Of a DNA stretch of 36,124 bases, positions 33,499 to 36,124 are shown piece by piece. How positions within the stretch are numbered: the first letter of the stretch is position 1; each line of letters opens with the position of its first letter. The notes under the pieces are model-generated. The model was not told where the DNA came from and searched no databases. It saw nothing but the letters and a program-made list of their open reading frames with translations. The translations under genes and the position numbers were made by a program. The stretch lies in assembly GCA_030739975.1 (NCBI GenBank), contig JASLYC010000037.1, positions 1-36,124 of the forward strand, given 5' to 3'. Source of the DNA: Gammaproteobacteria bacterium (lineage in GTDB: Bacteria; Pseudomonadota; Gammaproteobacteria; PS1; Pseudothioglobaceae).

Positions 33499-34338
33499 TT
33501 ATGGAGTTTCAATTCTTTTAACTTCTAATAAATGTAGCCTTCTAGTGTCAGTTTTAAGTACCTTAAAATTAAACCCTTGCAAATCAATCTCACTCATCTG
33601 TTCAGGTAGGAAGGTAAACCCATTAATAACAAAACCTGCAACCGTATCAACATTGTCTGCCTTTAGGGTTACCTCAAAATATTCATTGAATTCATCAATG
33701 GGGGTACTGGCATTTAATAAAAATCTGCCCTCACCAAAGTCGATAATGTTGTCTTCCTCTAGGTCGTGTTCATCAACAATTTCACCAACTATCTGCTCAA
33801 GAACATCCTCAAGCGTTACTAAGCCTGCTATCTCTCCATACTCATCCATAACAATTGCCATGTGTGATTTTTTTTGTTGAAAATCTCTAAGCATTGCTCC
33901 CAAAGTCTTACTTTCAGGCACCAAAACTGCGGCCCTTAAATACTCCTTATAGCCAAGACCTTTCTTTTTGTCTACAGCTAAAAATGCCAAAAGATCCTTA
34001 GCTAAAATTATCCCCTGAACCTTATCTTTTTGCTCGTTTAGTACAGGAAACCTAGAATGAGAAGACTTAACCATCATCTCAATTAGTTTTTTTGTTGGAA
34101 CATTGTTCTCTATCATTACCATTTTTGACTTTGGAACCATAACATCACGAACCTCGAGATTTTGAAGCTGCATTGTTCCTTCAATGATTGATCGACTATG
34201 TGAATCAATTATATGGTGCTCTTCAGCCTCTTTTAGGGTATGCAGAAGGTCGTCGCTAGTAGTTAACGGGTAATGAAAAAACTTGTTTATTATTCTCTGC
34301 AGAATAGGCTTTGTCGACGGAGGTTTTTCTTCGCTCAT
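33499..34338 (-). CDS. corC: CorC/HlyC-family CBS-domain protein
   Basis: A 279-aa cytosolic protein with two CBS domains (about 63-120 and 135-190) and a CorC/HlyC C-terminal domain (about 205-279). EVRDVMVPKSKMV, HSRFPVLNE, DEYGEIAGLVTLEDVLEQIVGEIVDEHD and VAGFVI are hallmarks. There is no membrane domain, so it is the short CorC form implicated in magnesium/cobalt handling rather than the membrane-anchored type. It lies 35 bp after rnfH and 38 bp before pmbA. Confidence 0.92.
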   Translation of the reverse strand: MSEEKPPSTKPILQRIINKFFHYPLTTSDDLLHTLKEAEEHHIIDSHSRSIIEGTMQLQNLEVRDVMVPKSKMVMIENNVPTKKLIEMMVKSSHSRFPVLNEQKDKVQGIILAKDLLAFLAVDKKKGLGYKEYLRAAVLVPESKTLGAMLRDFQQKKSHMAIVMDEYGEIAGLVTLEDVLEQIVGEIVDEHDLEEDNIIDFGEGRFLLNASTPIDEFNEYFEVTLKADNVDTVAGFVINGFTFLPEQMSEIDLQGFNFKVLKTDTRRLHLLEVKRIETP

Positions 34339-34373
34339 TGAGTTTTATATAATTACTAGAATAGCCATTGTAC

Positions 34374-34676
34374 CTATGCTTTTTCCTTTTTACTACTTCG
34401 CATAATCTTTCCTTGTGCTGCACGCTCTTTGCGTACCTGCTTGGGATCAGCGACTAGGGGTCTGTATATTTCTACTCTATCTTTTTCACGTAAGACCGTG
34501 TCTAGTTTTGCAATCTTTCCAAATATCCCTGTCTTGTCTTTTGATAAATCAATCTGAGGATAGATATCTAATATGCCCGATAGTTCGATAGCTTGACGAA
34601 GGGTTGAACCTTCATCGATATCAAAACTCAAGAGTGTTTGTTTTTTCTCTAAGGCGTAAGCTACTTCAATAATCAT
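34374..34676 (-). CDS. rnfH: RnfH family protein (UPF0125)
   Basis: A 100-aa ubiquitin-like beta-grasp protein of the RnfH family, of uncertain function and usually found near ssrA-smpB or rnf genes. MIIEVAYALEKKQ at the start, GIFGKIAKLDTVLREKDRVEIYRPL in the middle and the DPKQVRKERA tail identify it. Its ATG directly abuts the hisA stop (34677), so the two are translationally coupled. It lies 35 bp before corC. Confidence 0.92.
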   Translation of the reverse strand: MIIEVAYALEKKQTLLSFDIDEGSTLRQAIELSGILDIYPQIDLSKDKTGIFGKIAKLDTVLREKDRVEIYRPLVADPKQVRKERAAQGKIMRSSKKEKA

Positions 34677-35408
34677 CTAATATTGCTCGCAAAGTTCTTG
34701 GGCTTTAGTAAAATTCAATGTACCTTCGTATATAGCCCTTCCGGTAATGGCGCCAGAAATCCCGTGATGAGACTCAAGTAATAAACTAGAAATATCATTG
34801 ATTGTAGTTATACCTCCAGAAGCGATAATTGGGATGCTAGTTTGTTTAGCAAGGTTTGCTGTTGCCTCCACATTGACTCCCTGCATCATTCCGTCTCTAG
34901 ATATGTCGGTATAAACAATAGAGCTAACACCGTCTTGTTCAAATTTTTTCGATAACTCGCTAACATGAATGTCTGTCTGTTTAGCCCAACCATCGGTTGC
35001 TACTAGGCCGTTATTTGCATCTAAACCAACAATAATCTTGCCTGGAAATTTTGCGCACAGTTCAGAAACAAACTCAGGATTAGTTACTGCCATGGTGCCT
35101 ATTATGAGATAACTAACACCTGCCTCAATATAGGTGCTTGCAATATCTAAGTTACGAATACCTCCGCCAATCTGAACAGGTAAATCTGGAAACGCTCTAG
35201 TTATATCGCTAACACTTGAAGCATTCACTGGTTTGCCTTCGAATGCACCATTTAAATCTACAAGATGCAATCTTTTTGCGCCCTGCCCTACCCACTGTGC
35301 TGCCATCTCAGCAGGGTTATCTGAAAATACTGTTGTATCTTCCATTAGTCCTTGTCTAAGTCTGACGCACTGTCCATTTTTTAAATCAATTGCAGGGATA
35401 ATAACCAT
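34677..35408 (-). CDS. hisA: HisA, ProFAR isomerase
   Basis: Catalyses the Amadori isomerisation in histidine biosynthesis. The 243-aa TIM barrel has the catalytic Asp8 in [23 protein letters not shown] (about 95-103), [20 protein letters not shown] and ASGGI complete the pattern of phosphate-binding and catalytic loops. It begins a five-gene minus-strand run with rnfH, corC, pmbA and the hydroxylase. It is far from hisB, hisH and hisC. Confidence 0.96.
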   Translation of the reverse strand: MVIIPAIDLKNGQCVRLRQGLMEDTTVFSDNPAEMAAQWVGQGAKRLHLVDLNGAFEGKPVNASSVSDITRAFPDLPVQIGGGIRNLDIASTYIEAGVSYLIIGTMAVTNPEFVSELCAKFPGKIIVGLDANNGLVATDGWAKQTDIHVSELSKKFEQDGVSSIVYTDISRDGMMQGVNVEATANLAKQTSIPIIASGGITTINDISSLLLESHHGISGAITGRAIYEGTLNFTKAQELCEQY

Positions 35409-35448
35409 TCTTTTACACTTCAGTTATACTTCGGATATCAAGCTGACT

Positions 35449-35476
35449 ATTATAAACACATAGCGCTCCAGCTCAA
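35449..35476 (-). promoter_or_regulatory. Probable promoter for hisA-rnfH-corC-pmbA-ubi
   Basis: On the minus strand TTGAGC (35476-35471) is followed after 16 bp by TATAAT (35454-35449). Transcription would start about 35 bases before the hisA ATG. It lies in the 119-bp spacer between tsaD and hisA. Confidence 0.5.
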
Positions 35477-35527
35477 ATAGTTTCATAAATTCAACTTAAC
35501 AAATAATTGGGTCAATATTGCAGCCTA

Positions 35528-36124
35528 TCAGATTGCATTCAGTTCTTCTAGGCTCCATCTTGGCTTTATTGTAATCTCAGAGTCATCGTTAAATTGTTCT
35601 GCAGATAGCCGGTAATGCCCAGCCAAAGCTATCATTGCTCCATTGTCAGTACAAAATTCTTGTCTTGGATAAAAAGCTCTAGCTCCCAATTTATCGCACA
35701 TCTTATCTAGTTCACTTCTAAGCGATAAATTTGCACTAACCCCTCCAGCAACTACTAAGCTAGAATAATTTAATTGTTCTAGAGCCCTCCTACACTTTAT
35801 CATCAATGTTTGAGTAGCAGCAACTTCGAAAGCCTTTGCAATATCTGCCTTATTGTCGGGATACTTGGAGAAGGTATTACGCGCATAAGTCTTTAAGCCA
35901 CTAAAACTAAAATCAAGTCCTGGCCTATCCGTCATAGGTCTTGGAAATTTGTATTTATTTTTGTCTCCTTTCTTTGCTAGTTCAGCTAAAGCTGGCCCAC
36001 CTGGGTAGCCCAAACCTAAGATTTTTGCTGTCTTGTCAAATGCTTCGCCCACAGCATCATCTACTGACTCTCCTAGTATTTTATATTTTCCGATACTATG
36101 AACATCAACTAGCATGGTATGTCC
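35528..36124 (-). CDS. tsaD: tRNA threonylcarbamoyltransferase TsaD, C-terminal part
   Basis: The catalytic subunit that puts the threonylcarbamoyl group on A37 of tRNA (t6A). The frame is open to the right window edge and 198 residues are visible of about 335. It opens at GGHTMLVDV, the conserved SGGHT motif. [28 protein letters not shown] and [14 protein letters not shown] follow, the last supplying the metal-binding Asp. The HxxGH metal histidines lie outside. It provides the substrate for TcdA at 1958-2692. It is followed by hisA on the same strand after 119 bp. Confidence 0.97.
   Translation of the reverse strand, partial: GHTMLVDVHSIGKYKILGESVDDAVGEAFDKTAKILGLGYPGGPALAELAKKGDKNKYKFPRPMTDRPGLDFSFSGLKTYARNTFSKYPDNKADIAKAFEVAATQTLMIKCRRALEQLNYSSLVVAGGVSANLSLRSELDKMCDKLGARAFYPRQEFCTDNGAMIALAGHYRLSAEQFNDDSEITIKPRWSLEELNAI

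Overview
The window is AT-rich bacterial chromosome, densely packed with housekeeping genes on both strands. I see no insertion sequence, prophage, CRISPR array, tRNA or rRNA. The gene set points to Gammaproteobacteria: dusB directly followed by fis, 6S RNA directly followed by 5-formyl-THF cyclo-ligase, exonuclease I (SbcB), a DbpA helicase, RnfH, and a PmbA/UbiH-type pair. The low G+C content, short spacers and many 4-base ATGA overlaps suggest a streamlined free-living or symbiotic marine lineage such as the SUP05/Thioglobus relatives. That placement is inference; no marker here proves it.

Layout. (1) 1-1204, minus: N-terminal three quarters of an EptA-type lipid A phosphoethanolamine transferase, running off the left edge. 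(2) 1278-9218, plus: TatD-like nuclease, TcdA, a CxxC redoxin, a DeaD-type helicase, a cold-shock protein with a clear terminator, then exonuclease I, endonuclease III, a DUF1841 protein and a fructosamine-kinase-like protein. (3) 9225-15701, minus: folB-folK-dsbA-thiD-hisC-nif3, then asd-hisB-hisH. (4) 15761-22545, plus: plsY, then aceF-lpd, a possible 31-34 aa membrane peptide, a divergent PCMT-family methyltransferase and an RND/MMPL exporter. (5) 22687-28057, plus: nadB-def-dusB-fis-purH-apt, behind a leader rich in hairpins. (6) 28072-29910, minus: an unrecognised 144-aa protein followed by dbpA. (7) 30172-30979, plus: 6S RNA and the 5-formyl-THF cyclo-ligase. (8) 30972-35408, minus: hisA-rnfH-corC-pmbA-ubi hydroxylase. 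(9) 35528-36124, minus: C-terminal part of tsaD, running off the right edge.

How the genes work together. Most encode core metabolism: histidine (hisA, B, C, H in three separate places), aspartate-family amino acids (asd), folate (folB, folK, the cyclo-ligase), thiamin (thiD), NAD (nadB), purines (purH, apt), phospholipid (plsY), ubiquinone, and the E2 and E3 parts of pyruvate dehydrogenase. A second group maintains or modifies nucleic acids (sbcB, nth, tcdA, tsaD, dusB, two DbpA-domain helicases, a cold-shock protein, 6S RNA, Fis).

No obviously new multi-gene system is visible. The parts least explained by known families are the small ORF between lpd and the methyltransferase, the 144-aa protein beside the 6S RNA gene, the long dyad centred on the aceF promoter, and the stacked hairpins upstream of nadB.
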